64,000 bases of DNA, from assembly GCF_001469025.1 (NCBI RefSeq), contig NZ_LNIZ01000006.1, positions 1-64,000 of the forward strand, read 5' to 3'. The first letter of the stretch is position 1. Each line of letters starts with the position of its first letter. A program made the translations under genes and the position numbers. The notes under the pieces are model-generated. The model was not told where the DNA came from. It ran no database searches and worked only from the letters and a program-made list of their open reading frames with translations. This DNA is from Trueperella bernardiae (GTDB lineage Bacteria; Actinomycetota; Actinomycetes; Actinomycetales; Actinomycetaceae). Positions 1 to 11,583 of this stretch are shown here, piece by piece.

Positions 1-78
1 GCAGGACTCCAGGCGGACCATTTCGATGATCTGATGGACCGCCTTTTCCTTGAACTCGACGGAATACTTTCTAGGCAT
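1..78 (-). CDS. IS3-family transposase OrfA, N-terminal fragment
   Basis: The minus strand from the ATG at 78 encodes MPRKYSVEFKEKAVHQIIEM and continues off the window edge. The MPRKYS-EFK-KAV start is typical of the helix-turn-helix OrfA subunit of IS3-family transposases, which binds the element ends and is normally joined to a DDE-type OrfB by programmed frameshifting. A strong ribosome site (AAGGAAGG) sits about seven bases before the ATG. Only 26 codons are visible, so the subgroup and whether the gene is intact cannot be judged. Confidence 0.7.
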   Translation of the reverse strand, partial: MPRKYSVEFKEKAVHQIIEMVRLESC

Positions 79-117
79 AGTTCAATCCTTCCTTAGCTGA
101 GGTAGGAACTAAACCCA
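1..117 (-). mobile_element. left end of an IS3-family insertion sequence (partial)
   Basis: The first 117 bases read on the minus strand as the 5' end of an IS3-type element. The start of an OrfA-like transposase lies at 78-1. Upstream of it, the minus strand from position 117 begins TGGGTTTAGTTCCTACCTC, which looks like a terminal inverted repeat starting with TG as IS3-family ends do. The rest of the element lies outside the window, so the other end and any target duplication cannot be checked. Placing the element boundary at 117/118 is an inference, supported by the signal-peptide coding that begins immediately after it. Confidence 0.6.
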
Positions 118-561
118 GGACGCTTCATACTTATCTCTGCCTGTCTTCTACTTAGCGCGTGTGCGAGTAGCGAGGAACGTCTTGATAAACTCTCTCGGGC
201 GATGATCGATGGCGGATACGCGACATCCTTTGAGCCGACGGATCAAGGTTATCTCGATAGGTTGGAGTCGGCCGGTTTGGGTGTCAGTGATGGCTGCATG
301 AGCATCATAGAGATCACCGACCGTGAAAGGCTCGTCTTTGCTTCCGAGACTGGAATGCTTGCTACCGAGGTTGATGCGGCGTCACTGGCTATGGATTCGG
401 ATGGCAACACGGCAGTCAATGGTCGATTTATCCTGGTTAAGTCTCTCCAGGATGGCGAGTATTGCGCCACGCTCTACGGAGACTACTTGGAAGATCGCCC
501 CTCACCTGAGATGGATGCGCGCCACGATGAGGCGGCGCGCTATTTCCGGTCGATTGGATAG
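118..561 (+). pseudogene. lipoprotein gene that has lost its start codon, probably to the adjacent IS
   Basis: Position 202 offers an ATG for a 119-residue protein, but the same frame is open back to about 106. From 118 it encodes a hydrophobic stretch ending in the lipobox-like LLLSAC, then ASSEERLDKL. This is the h-region and cleavage site of a lipoprotein signal peptide with no usable ATG, GTG or TTG before it: the frame meets a TAG at 103-105, inside the presumed IS end. The simplest reading is that the IS3-type element inserted within the signal-peptide coding and removed the first codons. The mature part is acidic and resembles no family I recognise. Base composition is lower in GC than the purine genes next door. 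The internal ATG at 202 could still give a cytoplasmic fragment. Confidence 0.55.
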
Positions 562-573
562 TGCCCAAGGTCG

Positions 574-609
574 GTCGGTGAGCCTGGGCGTGGGCCCAGG
601 TTCACCGAC
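574..609 (+). terminator. hairpin after the truncated lipoprotein gene
   Basis: Arms 574-589 and 594-609 pair over 16 positions (GTCGGTGAGCCTGGGC against its complement, with one G-T wobble) around a four-base loop. It starts 13 bases after the stop codon. No T-run follows, which is common for hairpins in high-GC actinobacteria. The remaining sequence to purE at 758 shows no further gene. Confidence 0.6.
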
Positions 610-757
610 GCCGGGCTGGCCAGCCGTCCTAAGGTGTGAGACCTGATGTCGAACCGGCATTTCGACCCTTGAGACAGAATTTGCTTAGCCCTCCCGTCTG
701 AGCTGGAATAGTAGAGCGCCGGCGCGAGTCGGGGCTTCGCCAAGCAAGGGAGAGACA

Positions 758-1249
758 GTGCTCAAGGTTGGAATCGTCATGGGAAGCGCGAGCGATCTGC
801 CGATTGTCCGCAAGGCGGCAGACATGCTCGATACGCTGGAAGTCCCCTACGAGGTCCACGTGTACTCGGCACACCGCACGCCCGATCAGGCGGCGGATTT
901 CACCCGGAATGCCCGCGCGAACGGGATCGGTGTGATTATCGCTGCGGCCGGCATGGCGGCCCACCTCGCGGGTGCCGTGGCGGCGAACACCACGCTGCCC
1001 GTGATCGGCATTCCGCTCACCTCCTCCAACCTTGATGGCATGGACGCCCTCCTGTCCACCGTCCAGATGCCCCCGGGGATGCCGGTGGCCACGGTCGCGA
1101 TCAACGGTGCGAAGAACGCGGCCATCCTCGCCGCCCAGATCATTTCCCTGACCGACCCGGAGCTCGCCGCACGCATCGAGGCCGATCGCGAGGCCACAAG
1201 GGCCGCCATCCTCGAGAAGAACGCCGAAGTCGAGGCCGAGTTTAACTAA
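758..1249 (+). CDS. purE: N5-carboxyaminoimidazole ribonucleotide mutase PurE
   Basis: PurE (class I, 163 residues, usual length) moves the carboxylate of N5-CAIR to give CAIR in de novo purine synthesis. The N-terminal loop GSASD (residues 9-13), the SAHRTP segment (37-42) containing the catalytic histidine, and the [10 protein letters not shown] stretch are all present. The start is a GTG preceded by GGGAGAGA. PurE normally works with PurK, which makes N5-CAIR; no purK is visible here, so it must lie outside the window. A hairpin follows immediately, so purE may be transcribed partly apart from purC. Confidence 0.93.
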   Translation: MLKVGIVMGSASDLPIVRKAADMLDTLEVPYEVHVYSAHRTPDQAADFTRNARANGIGVIIAAAGMAAHLAGAVAANTTLPVIGIPLTSSNLDGMDALLSTVQMPPGMPVATVAINGAKNAAILAAQIISLTDPELAARIEADREATRAAILEKNAEVEAEFN

Positions 1250-1253
1250 GTGC

Positions 1254-1275
1254 AGGGGCGCCAGCAGGCGCCCCT
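1254..1275 (+). terminator. hairpin between purE and purC
   Basis: AGGGGCGCC and GGCGCCCCT (1254-1262 and 1267-1275) form a perfect nine-pair stem with loop AGCA, five bases after the purE stop. It could terminate or attenuate transcription between purE and purC. Confidence 0.65.
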
Positions 1276-1335
1276 TATCACGTGCGCGTTGCGCGCTTAT
1301 CGATAACCATCACCTATCAAGAGAATCGCAGGAAC

Positions 1336-2046
1336 ATGTACGGTCCCCAGCTTTACGAAGGCAAGGCAAAGAAGGTTTACGCAACGGACAACCCGGAGCA
1401 GGTTGTGGTGTCCTACAAGGATGACGCCACGGCGTTCGACGGCCAGAAGAAGGGCACGATCGCGGGCAAGGGTCTGGTCAACAACCGCATGTCGAACCTG
1501 GTGATGCGCATCCTCGAGGAGCACGGCGTGCCCACCCACTACGTGGAGGAGCTGAGCGACCGTGACACGATCGTGAAGAAGGTGGACATCGTCCCGCTCG
1601 AGGTCATCATCCGCAACGTGTCGGCCGGCTCGTTCGCCAAGCGCTACGGCGTGGAGGAGGGCATCGTCTTCGACGCCCCCACGATCGAGTTCTCCCTCAA
1701 GGACGACGCCCTGGGCGATCCGCTCATCAACTCCTACCACGCCCTCGCTCTCAAGCTTGCCACCGCTGAGGAGATCGAGCAGATCAAGGACTACACGTTC
1801 ACGGTCAACCGCGTCCTGTCCGAGTACTTCGCCACCCTCAACCTGCGCCTGGTGGACTTCAAGGTCGAGTTCGGCCGCCTCGCGGATGGCACGATCGTGC
1901 TGGCGGATGAGATCTCCCCGGACACGTGCCGCCTGTGGGACCTGGATACGGGCGAGAAGCTGGACAAGGATCGTTTCCGCCGCGACCTGGGCGGCGTCGA
2001 AGAGGCCTACGCCGAGGTCATGGCGCGCGCCCTGGGCAACAAGTAA
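1336..2046 (+). CDS. purC: SAICAR synthetase PurC
   Basis: PurC joins aspartate to CAIR in an ATP-dependent step that gives SAICAR. The 236-residue protein starts MYGPQLYEGKAKKVY, the usual N-terminal strand with the conserved YEGKAK. It also carries the PLEVIIRN signature and LADEISPDTCRLWD near the C-terminus. I place the start at the ATG at 1336, which has an AGGA site five bases upstream and matches the family N-terminus. The same frame is open back to a GTG at 1282, but that would add 18 residues with no family counterpart. It lies between purE and purF on the same strand. Confidence 0.93.
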   Translation: MYGPQLYEGKAKKVYATDNPEQVVVSYKDDATAFDGQKKGTIAGKGLVNNRMSNLVMRILEEHGVPTHYVEELSDRDTIVKKVDIVPLEVIIRNVSAGSFAKRYGVEEGIVFDAPTIEFSLKDDALGDPLINSYHALALKLATAEEIEQIKDYTFTVNRVLSEYFATLNLRLVDFKVEFGRLADGTIVLADEISPDTCRLWDLDTGEKLDKDRFRRDLGGVEEAYAEVMARALGNK

Positions 2047-2071
2047 CAAGTAGCGGGAGTTTAGGCCACCA

Positions 2072-3567
2072 ATGGCTCTTGAAGAGGAATGCGGGGTCTT
2101 CGGGGTTTTCCGGCCCGAGGCCGGTTATGTCGCGCACGATTCGTACTACGCCCTTTACGCCTTGCAGCACCGCGGGCAGGAGAGCTGCGGGATCGTGGTC
2201 AACGACGACGGCGTGTTCGCCGAGCACCGCGACGTCGGCCTGGTCGGTGACGTCTTTACTGCCCCTGTGTTGGAGCGCCTGGGGACGGGCGAGATGGCGA
2301 CGGGCCATGTGCGCTACGGCACGACGGGCTCGCGTAGCCGGATCAACGCCCAGCCGCTCGTGGTCAACCACATGAAGGGCACGCTGGCGATCGCCCACAA
2401 CGGCAATCTGGCCAACGCCTCCGAGCTCCGCCGGGAGTTGGAGATGCGCGGCTCGATCTTCCAAACGACCACGGACACCGAGGTGATCTCGTACGAGATC
2501 ATCCACGAGCGTCTGCGCACCAAGTCGATCGAGGCCGCTGTCGAGTCGGCGATGAACTACCTGGTGGGGGCGTATTCGTTGGTGGTGATGTCGCCGCAGA
2601 AGCTGCTGGCGATTCGCGATCCGCACGGTTTTCGCCCGCTGTGTATCGGCACGCTCGACGACGGTGGAGTCGTCTTCGCGTCGGAGACGTGTGCGTTGCA
2701 CGCGGTGGGCGCCACCTACCTGCGGGATGTGGAGCCGGGGGAGATCGTCATCGCCGAGCGCGCGCCGGAGGGGGCGCAGGCCCCGATTTCGCTGCGTTCG
2801 ATTCGCACGCACTGCGGCACGACCCCGCACACGGCCTGCGTGTTTGAATACATCTACTTTGCGCGCCCGGATTCGGACGTGGATGGGATGAGCGTGCATA
2901 CCGCCCGCCAGCGCGCGGGCCGCTTCCTCGCCCAGTCACACCCGGCGGAGGCGGACATCGTGGTGGGCGTGCCCGATTCGGGGCTTGACGCCGCGATGGG
3001 CTTCTCCCAGGAGTCCGGTATTCCATACGACACGGGATTCATCAAGAATAAGTACATCGGGCGTACCTTCATCTCCCCGGGCCAGTCCAGCCGTGAGCGT
3101 GGGGTGCGGATCAAGCTCAACCCGGTGCCGTCGGTGGTGGCGGGCAAGCGCGTGGTGTTGGTGGATGATTCGATCGTGCGTGGCACTACCTGCAAGCGCA
3201 TCATCCGCCTGCTGCGCGAGGCAGGCGCCACGGAGGTCCACTTCCGGGTCTCGGCACCGCCGTTCCTCAACCCGTGCTACTACGGCACGGACATCGATTC
3301 GCGCGAGAAGCTCATCGCGTGCCATATGAGCGAGGAGGAGATCCGGCAGGATATCGACGCCGATTCGCTTGGCTACCTCTCGATCGAGGACGCGCGGCGG
3401 ATGGCCGAGCCGGCGAAGATCGGTGGCTTTTGCACGGCGTGCTTCGACGGCAATTACCCCACCCCGGTGAGCGACCCGGAGGTGAGCCGCTACAAGCGGA
3501 CGATTAGGACGGGCGTGGTCAAGACCGACGACACCCCCACGATGTGGCAGATGAAGGAGGCTCGCCC

Positions 3568-3571
<4 letters not shown>
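2072..3571 (+). CDS. purF: amidophosphoribosyltransferase PurF
   Basis: PurF makes 5-phosphoribosylamine from PRPP and glutamine, the committed step of purine synthesis. The glutaminase half begins after a short propeptide (MALEEE), so Cys7 would be the N-terminal nucleophile once processed. The phosphoribosyltransferase half has the PRPP loop [13 protein letters not shown]. Cysteines in [16 protein letters not shown] and GFCTACFDG fit the iron-sulfur type of enzyme found in Gram-positives. The 499-residue length is normal. The stop overlaps the purM start (ATGA), implying translational coupling. The ribosome site (GGGAG) is rather far from the ATG. Confidence 0.94.
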
Positions 3572-4595
<1,024 letters not shown>

Positions 4596-4599
<4 letters not shown>

Positions 4600-5161
4600 G
4601 GGTAGCTGTGCTCTGCTCGGGCGGGGGAACCAACCTCCAGGCGCTCATTGACGCCGCGGCCGATGGCCGCCTCCAGCACGCGCAGCTGGCGCTCGTGGGC
4701 GCGGACCGGGACTGCTTCGCGCTTGAGCGCGCCGAGCGGGCCGGGATCTGCGCCGTGCGCGTGGCGACCAGCGACTTGGCCCGGGTGCTCGAGGAGGCCG
4801 TGATCGACGTCGTGGTGCTGGCCGGGTACCTGGCGATCGTGCCGGCCGAGGTCACGAGCGCCTACGCGGGCCGCATGATCAACATCCACCCCTCGCTCCT
4901 GCCGGCCTATGGCGGCCCGGGCATGTACGGCCTGCGCGTCCACGAGGCCGTGTTGGCCGCGGGCGAGGAGGTCACGGGCGCCACTGTACACCTGGTCACC
5001 GACGAGGTGGACGGCGGGCCGATCCTGTGCCAGGCCGAGGTGAAGGTCGAGCCGGGGGACACCCCGCAGTCGTTGCAGGCGCGTGTGATGGAGCAGGCCG
5101 AGTGGCGTCTGTTGCCGGCCGCGCTCGCGGAACTAACGCAGAAGCTGGAAGGGGCTGGCCG

Positions 5162-5165
<4 letters not shown>
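4596..5165 (+). CDS. purN: phosphoribosylglycinamide formyltransferase PurN
   Basis: PurN transfers a formyl group from 10-formyl-tetrahydrofolate to GAR. The 189-residue length is normal. The catalytic Asn and His are in [10 protein letters not shown], and the catalytic Asp is in [11 protein letters not shown]. The N-terminal CSGGGTNLQ binds the phosphate. The GTG start overlaps the purM stop (GTGA) and the gene ends overlapping the purD ATG, so purF-purM-purN-purD form one coupled translation unit. Confidence 0.94.
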
Positions 5166-6436
<1,271 letters not shown>

Positions 6437-6445
6437 AGGAAAATC

Positions 6446-9400
6446 ATGCACCGCATCTACGTCGAAAAGAAGCCCACCGAACGCCTCGAGGCGGCGGCCC
6501 TCGCGTCCGAACTGCGCGACGTCCTCGGCCTGAACGTCGGCCAAGTGCGCGTGCTCAACCGCTACGACGTGGATGGGCTCACCGACACCGAGTTTGCCGC
6601 CGTCGTCCCCACGATCCTGTCCGAGCCGCCCGTGGACGTCACGTTCTCCTCGCTTGACGACGCCGACCTGGCCGGTCACGTCTTTGCCGTCGAGCCGCTG
6701 CCGGGCCAGTTTGATCAGCGCGCCGACTCGGCCGCCCAGTGCATCCAGATCCAGCTGTCCGGGCAACGCCCGGCCGTGCGGGCCGCGAAGGTCTATGCGA
6801 TCGAGGCGGACGAGGCGGCGCTCGCGGCGATCAAGGGCTACGTCATCAACCCGGTGGAGGCGCGGGAGGGCGACCTGGCCCAGCCCGAGAGCCTGGAGGC
6901 GGACGTGACGGAGCCGGCCGACGTCGTGAGCGTGGAGCTGGTCGGCGCGACGGATGCCGATCTTGCTGCTCTACGCGCCGAGTTGGGGCTCGCTATGAGC
7001 GGGGCGGACCTGGCGATGCTGCGCGACTACTTCGCCGCCGAGGGCCGCCAGCCCACGATGACCGAGGTCAAGGTGGTGGACACGTACTGGTCGGACCACT
7101 GCCGGCACACCACGTTCAACACGATCTTGGACGAGGTAACCTTCGCCGCCCCGCAGGTCGAGCAGGCCTTCCAGACCTACGTGGACGCGCGCGCCGAGCT
7201 CGGGCGCACCAAGCCCGTCACCCTCATGGACATGGGCACGATCGGTGCGAAGGTGCTGCGCTCGCGCGGCAAGCTCGTCCATCTCGACGAGTCGGAGGAG
7301 ATCAACGCCTGCACGATCCGCCGCGACGTGGAGGTGGACGGCAGGGCCGAGCCGTGGCTCATCCTGTTCAAGAACGAAACGCACAACCACCCCACCGAGA
7401 TCGAGCCCTTCGGCGGGGCAGCCACCTGCATCGGCGGTGCCATCCGCGATCCGCTGTCCGGGCGCGGCTACGTGCACGGCGCCATGCGCCTGACCGGCTC
7501 CGGCGACCCGCGCACGCCCCTGTCCGACACCCTCGAGGGCAAGCTGCCCCAGCGCGCGATCGCCCAGCGCGCGGCCGCGGGCTACTCCTCCTACGGCAAC
7601 CAGATCGGGCTGGCCACCGGCATCGTAGATGAGATCTACCACCCCGGCTACGTGGCCAAGCACATGGAACTCGGCGCCGTGGTCGCGGCCGTGCCGGCTG
7701 ACCAGGTGCGGCGCGAGGAGCCGACGGCGGGCGACGTCGTCGTGCTAGTTGGCGGCGCCACCGGGCGCGACGGCATCGGCGGGGCCACCGGCTCGTCCAA
7801 GACACACACCACCGAGTCCCTCACTACGGCCGGCGCCGAGGTCCAGAAGGGCAACGCGCCCGAGGAACGCAAGCTCCAGCGCCTCTTCCGCAACCCGGAC
7901 GCCTCCCGCCTCATCAAGCGATGCAACGACTTCGGCGCGGGCGGCGTCGCCGTGGCTGTGGGTGAGCTCACCGACGGGCTCGACATCAACCTCGACGCCG
8001 TGCCCAAGAAGTACGAGGGCCTGGACGGCACCGAGATCGCGATCTCCGAAAGCCAGGAGCGCATGGCCGTGGTGGTCGAGGCCACCGACGCCGAGGAGTT
8101 CATCGAGCTCGCCGCCTCCGAAAATCTGCAGGGCACGATCATCGCAACTGTCACCGATTCGGCCCGCCTGCGCATGTTCTGGCGCGGGGCGCCGATCGTG
8201 GACATCGCCCGGTCCTTCCTCGACACGAACGGCGCCGAGCAGCGCGCTCGTGCCGATGTCGCGCCCGCGGGAGACTGGCGCGCCACCGCCCTGGGGCGTG
8301 CCGGATCGTTCGCCGAGCGCCTGGCCGAGGTGGCGGGCGACCTCAACGTGGCCTCCAAGAAGGGGCTCTCCGACCGCTTCGACTCCACCGTGGGCGCCGG
8401 CACCGTGCTCATGCCCTACGGCGGCACCCGCCAGGCCACCCCGATCCAGGCGATGGCCCACCGCCTGCCCGCCTTCGCCGCCACCGACGCCGCGACCGTC
8501 ATGGCCTGGGGCTACAACCCCTACCTCAGCGAGGCCAGCCCCTTCCACGGCGCCTACCTCGCGGTGATCGAGTCCGTGGCCAAGCTCGTGGCCACGGGGG
8601 CCAGCGCCGACGACGTCTACCTCTCCTTCCAGGAATACTTCGAGGGCCTGGGCGAGGACCCGGCCCGCTGGGGCAAGCCCGTGGCCGCCCTGCTCGGCGC
8701 GCTCGAGGCCCAGATCGGTCTCGGCACCGGCGCGATCGGCGGCAAGGACTCGATGTCCGGCTCCTTCCAGGACCTGACCGTGCCGCCCACGCTCGTGTCC
8801 TTCGCGCTCGCGGTGGACGACGCCGGGCACATGGTCCCCAACCAATTTAAGGCCGCCGGCAACCGGGTGACGGTGCTCCGCCCGCGGATGGCTGAGGGCG
8901 GGGCGCTCGCGGGCCTGCCCGAGCCTGAGTCGCTGCTCGAGGTTTTTACCCAGGTCACCGAGCTGCTACGCAGCGGTGCGGTGGTCAGTGCATACACGCC
9001 CGGCCGCGGCGGCCTCGCCGAGGCCGTGGTGAAGATGGCCGCCGGTGAGGGGCTTGGTTTTGACTTCGAGGGCGCCGACCTCGACTCGCTCTTCGACTAC
9101 ACCTACGGGGCCTTCGTGCTCGAGTGGGCCGACGGTGTGGGGGCTGAGGGGGTCGGCGGTACCGCAGGGGGTGGCGCGGACGGCGTCGTCGGCGAGGTGC
9201 TCGGAACCGTGGCGCCGGAGGGCTTCTCCTTCGGCGAGGAGCGCGTGGCCAGCGCCGAGATCTTCGAGCTCAACGAGTCCGTGCTCGACGTCGTCTACCC
9301 CCGCCACGCCGACCAGCCCGGCGAGGTGCCGGCGAACGTGGGGAGCCAGCCGCGCGTCGTCACTACGAAGGGGGCGGCAAGGGCCGGCGTGAGCGCCCTC

Positions 9401-10180
9401 ATCCCCGTGTTCCCTGGCACGAACTGCGAATACGACACCGCGCGGGCCGTTCAAGCCGCGGGCGGCAAGGCAAACGTGTTCGTGGTGAAGAACCGTAGCG
9501 AGGAGGACATCGCGCGCTCGGTGGAAGGATTCGCCGCCGCGCTCGCCGATTCCCAGATGCTCGTCATCCCCGGCGGATTCTCCGGCGGCGACGAGCCCGA
9601 CGGCTCAGCCAAGTTCATCACCTCGTTCCTGCGCAACGAGGCTCTGGTGGAGGGCGTGGGCCAACTGCTGGATCGCGGCGGTCTCATCCTTGGCATCTGC
9701 AACGGCTTTCAGGCCCTGGTCAAGCTCGGGCTGGTGCCGTACGGCAAGATTGTGGAGCCGCGCCCCGAGGCACCCACGCTCACCTTCAACCGGATCGGCC
9801 GCCACCAGTCGAGCATCGTGCGGGTGCGGGTGGAGAACACTTCCAGCCCGTGGCTGGCCGGGGTCAAGCCGGGGGAGGTCTACTCGGTGCCGATCTCCCA
9901 CGGCGAGGGCCGTTTCCACGTGTCGGACCAGGACCTGCAGGCGATGATCGCGGGTGGGCAGATCGCCACCCGCTACGTTGACCTGGCGGGGGAGCCCACC
10001 ATGGACATCGCCGCCAACCCCAACGGCTCAGTGGCCGCGATCGAGGGCATCACCTCGCCCGACGGGCGTGTATTTGGCAAGATGGGCCACGCCGAGCGCA
10101 TCGGTGCGAACCTCTACCGCAACGTGCCGGGCCGCTACGACATGAGGCTCTTCGAGTCGGCGGTGGCCTACCTGGGGTAG
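6446..10180 (+). CDS. purL: single-chain FGAM synthase PurL with fused glutaminase
   Basis: At 1244 residues this is the large form of FGAM synthase, with the PurS-like, synthetase and glutaminase (PurQ) parts in one chain, as in enterobacteria and bifidobacteria. Many other actinobacteria use separate PurS, PurQ and PurL. The synthetase half has the SDHCRHTTF and NETHNHPTEIEPFGGAAT motifs. The class I glutaminase begins near residue 982, with the nucleophile Cys1085 in GICNGFQ and the catalytic His in SHGEGRF. Around residues 894-918 there is a Gly-rich low-complexity segment (VGGTAGGGADG). AAGGAAAA lies just upstream of the ATG. This gene ends the purine run and converges on the broken ATPase gene. 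Confidence 0.95.
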   Translation: MHRIYVEKKPTERLEAAALASELRDVLGLNVGQVRVLNRYDVDGLTDTEFAAVVPTILSEPPVDVTFSSLDDADLAGHVFAVEPLPGQFDQRADSAAQCIQIQLSGQRPAVRAAKVYAIEADEAALAAIKGYVINPVEAREGDLAQPESLEADVTEPADVVSVELVGATDADLAALRAELGLAMSGADLAMLRDYFAAEGRQPTMTEVKVVDTYWSDHCRHTTFNTILDEVTFAAPQVEQAFQTYVDARAELGRTKPVTLMDMGTIGAKVLRSRGKLVHLDESEEINACTIRRDVEVDGRAEPWLILFKNETHNHPTEIEPFGGAATCIGGAIRDPLSGRGYVHGAMRLTGSGDPRTPLSDTLEGKLPQRAIAQRAAAGYSSYGNQIGLATGIVDEIYHPGYVAKHMELGAVVAAVPADQVRREEPTAGDVVVLVGGATGRDGIGGATGSSKTHTTESLTTAGAEVQKGNAPEERKLQRLFRNPDASRLIKRCNDFGAGGVAVAVGELTDGLDINLDAVPKKYEGLDGTEIAISESQERMAVVVEATDAEEFIELAASENLQGTIIATVTDSARLRMFWRGAPIVDIARSFLDTNGAEQRARADVAPAGDWRATALGRAGSFAERLAEVAGDLNVASKKGLSDRFDSTVGAGTVLMPYGGTRQATPIQAMAHRLPAFAATDAATVMAWGYNPYLSEASPFHGAYLAVIESVAKLVATGASADDVYLSFQEYFEGLGEDPARWGKPVAALLGALEAQIGLGTGAIGGKDSMSGSFQDLTVPPTLVSFALAVDDAGHMVPNQFKAAGNRVTVLRPRMAEGGALAGLPEPESLLEVFTQVTELLRSGAVVSAYTPGRGGLAEAVVKMAAGEGLGFDFEGADLDSLFDYTYGAFVLEWADGVGAEGVGGTAGGGADGVVGEVLGTVAPEGFSFGEERVASAEIFELNESVLDVVYPRHADQPGEVPANVGSQPRVVTTKGAARAGVSALIPVFPGTNCEYDTARAVQAAGGKANVFVVKNRSEEDIARSVEGFAAALADSQMLVIPGGFSGGDEPDGSAKFITSFLRNEALVEGVGQLLDRGGLILGICNGFQALVKLGLVPYGKIVEPRPEAPTLTFNRIGRHQSSIVRVRVENTSSPWLAGVKPGEVYSVPISHGEGRFHVSDQDLQAMIAGGQIATRYVDLAGEPTMDIAANPNGSVAAIEGITSPDGRVFGKMGHAERIGANLYRNVPGRYDMRLFESAVAYLG

Positions 10181-10207
10181 GGAGGCCACCGACACCGGCG
10201 CACAAAC

Positions 10208-11429
10208 CTACTTTTGCCCCTTGCGGTGGCGCTTCTGGGGTACGACGACGTCGGGTATCTCGCGTTGCATGAAGCGGTCAAACTGGGGGACCGTGAGTGA
10301 CGCGTAGCCGTGTGTAGGAGTGTAAAGCAAGCCCATGTTGATCAACTCTGACCGCGTGGGCCCGAGGCTTTGTGAATCGCGATGCATCACCTTAGCTACA
10401 GCACTAGCCTTTTGAGGACCGGGTCCGAGCTCTGCCATAGCGCGGAGATAAGCAGCTTGAAGTGGGGTGGCGCGGTCAAGGCGAACGCGGAAGAACGACA
10501 CATCCAAACCTGACTCGAAAATCGGGATCGACCTCTCGACATCGTGGCGTCGAATCGGGGATTCCGGTGCCACCCCCCACACAGCAGATCCAAGCTCCTG
10601 AATAAAATAGGGGTACCCCTCAGTGACGTCGATCGCGCATTGCAGTGCGTCTTCTTCCCAAATCACACCTTCTTGGCGTGCTGGATCAGCGAACGCTTTG
10701 CGTGCATCGTCTTCGTCAAGCGAGTCAATCTTTGGAAAAGTAAACAGGCGCTCCGAATACGATTTCGCATCTCCAGCCAACTCGGCGATCTGTGGTAGGC
10801 CAGCTCCCACCAAAGTGATAGGCAGAGCGCGCTGAACGGTCTTGTGAATGGCCATGATGAGGGATTCCAACTGGTTGCGATCCAGGAACTGGATTTCATC
10901 GATCAGTAGGACCACTCCGCACTTATGTGCTTGGGCTGCTTCTCCGACGCTCACGAGAAGCTCGGTCAAGTCATATTCGAGTACTTGTGAATCAGCTAGA
11001 CCGTCAAAATCAGTGATATTGAGGCCTGCGCTGACAGCTCCATCAGGATCGAAGCTCATAGAAAATGAGCCGAGGACCCGTGCCGCTCTTTCGAGGCGAG
11101 CGTCCCATCTTTTTCGAGGGCGAAATACGCAACAGTGTGGTACGAAGCCTCATGGCAATCTGCTGCCGGAACCGATTCTCATCGTGTTTTGATGCTTCGA
11201 ACTCGACAGTGACCCACCCCGAATACTCGGCGCGCTCACGAAACTCGTTAAGCAGAACAGTCTTGCCAACTCCGCGCAACCCGGTGATGATCATCGAGCG
11301 GGCGGGGCGGCCTTTCATGCTCCTAGCCAAGAGAATCTCAAATCTATTCAGTTCATCCTCACGGCCAGCGAGAACGGTGGGTTTCGCACCTGCATTGGGG
11401 GTGTACGGGTCATCGACGTAGTGTACGTA
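10208..11429 (-). pseudogene. AAA+ ATPase (AAA_16/Orc1-Cdc6-like) split by a frameshift
   Basis: Two overlapping minus-strand frames together encode one AAA+ ATPase of about 400 residues. The first has VLAGREDEL, then the Walker A loop GLRGVGKT. The second has the Walker B motif VVLLIDEIQF, a sensor-like LVGAGLPQ and a C-terminal winged-helix-like part. The frames join at a run of five Ts (11110-11114, five As on the coding strand): deleting one A restores SPSKRWDARLERAARVLGSF into MSFDPDG, which matches the usual layout of this family. Besides the frameshift, the N-terminal coding (DDPYTPNAGAK) has no ATG, GTG or TTG before an in-frame stop at 11430-11432; the first usable start is a TTG at 11330. 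The GC content is visibly lower than in neighbouring genes, suggesting acquisition. A sequencing error in the homopolymer is possible. Confidence 0.7.
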
Positions 11430-11432
11430 CTA

Positions 11433-11521
11433 ATTTTATCAGGTTTATGCATTTATGGGCATTTTATCTAACTAAGCTAAAGCGCCCATAAATACATAAA
11501 ATAGCGATAAATGGATAAAAT
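11433..11521. repeat. AT-rich block of nested inverted repeats upstream of the ATPase gene
   Basis: TTTATGCATTTATGGGC at 11444-11460 is the inverted copy of 11484-11500 (16 of 17 positions). The octamer ATTTTATC occurs at 11433-11440 and 11461-11468, and again inverted at 11514-11521. This lies just upstream of the broken ATPase gene and is far more AT-rich than the surroundings. It could be an operator array, a replication or recombination site, or remains of mobile DNA; nothing in the sequence decides between these. Confidence 0.5.
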
Positions 11522-11583
11522 CGGTCGGTTCGAGGCTGTGTGGCTATGTCGCCTCGGGTGAATCACCCTCGCCGCCGGCGCCG

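Noticed and set aside
562-757. RNA gene or riboswitch before purE
   Set aside because: Only one hairpin is seen, with no conserved purine-riboswitch or PRPP-sensing core recognisable.
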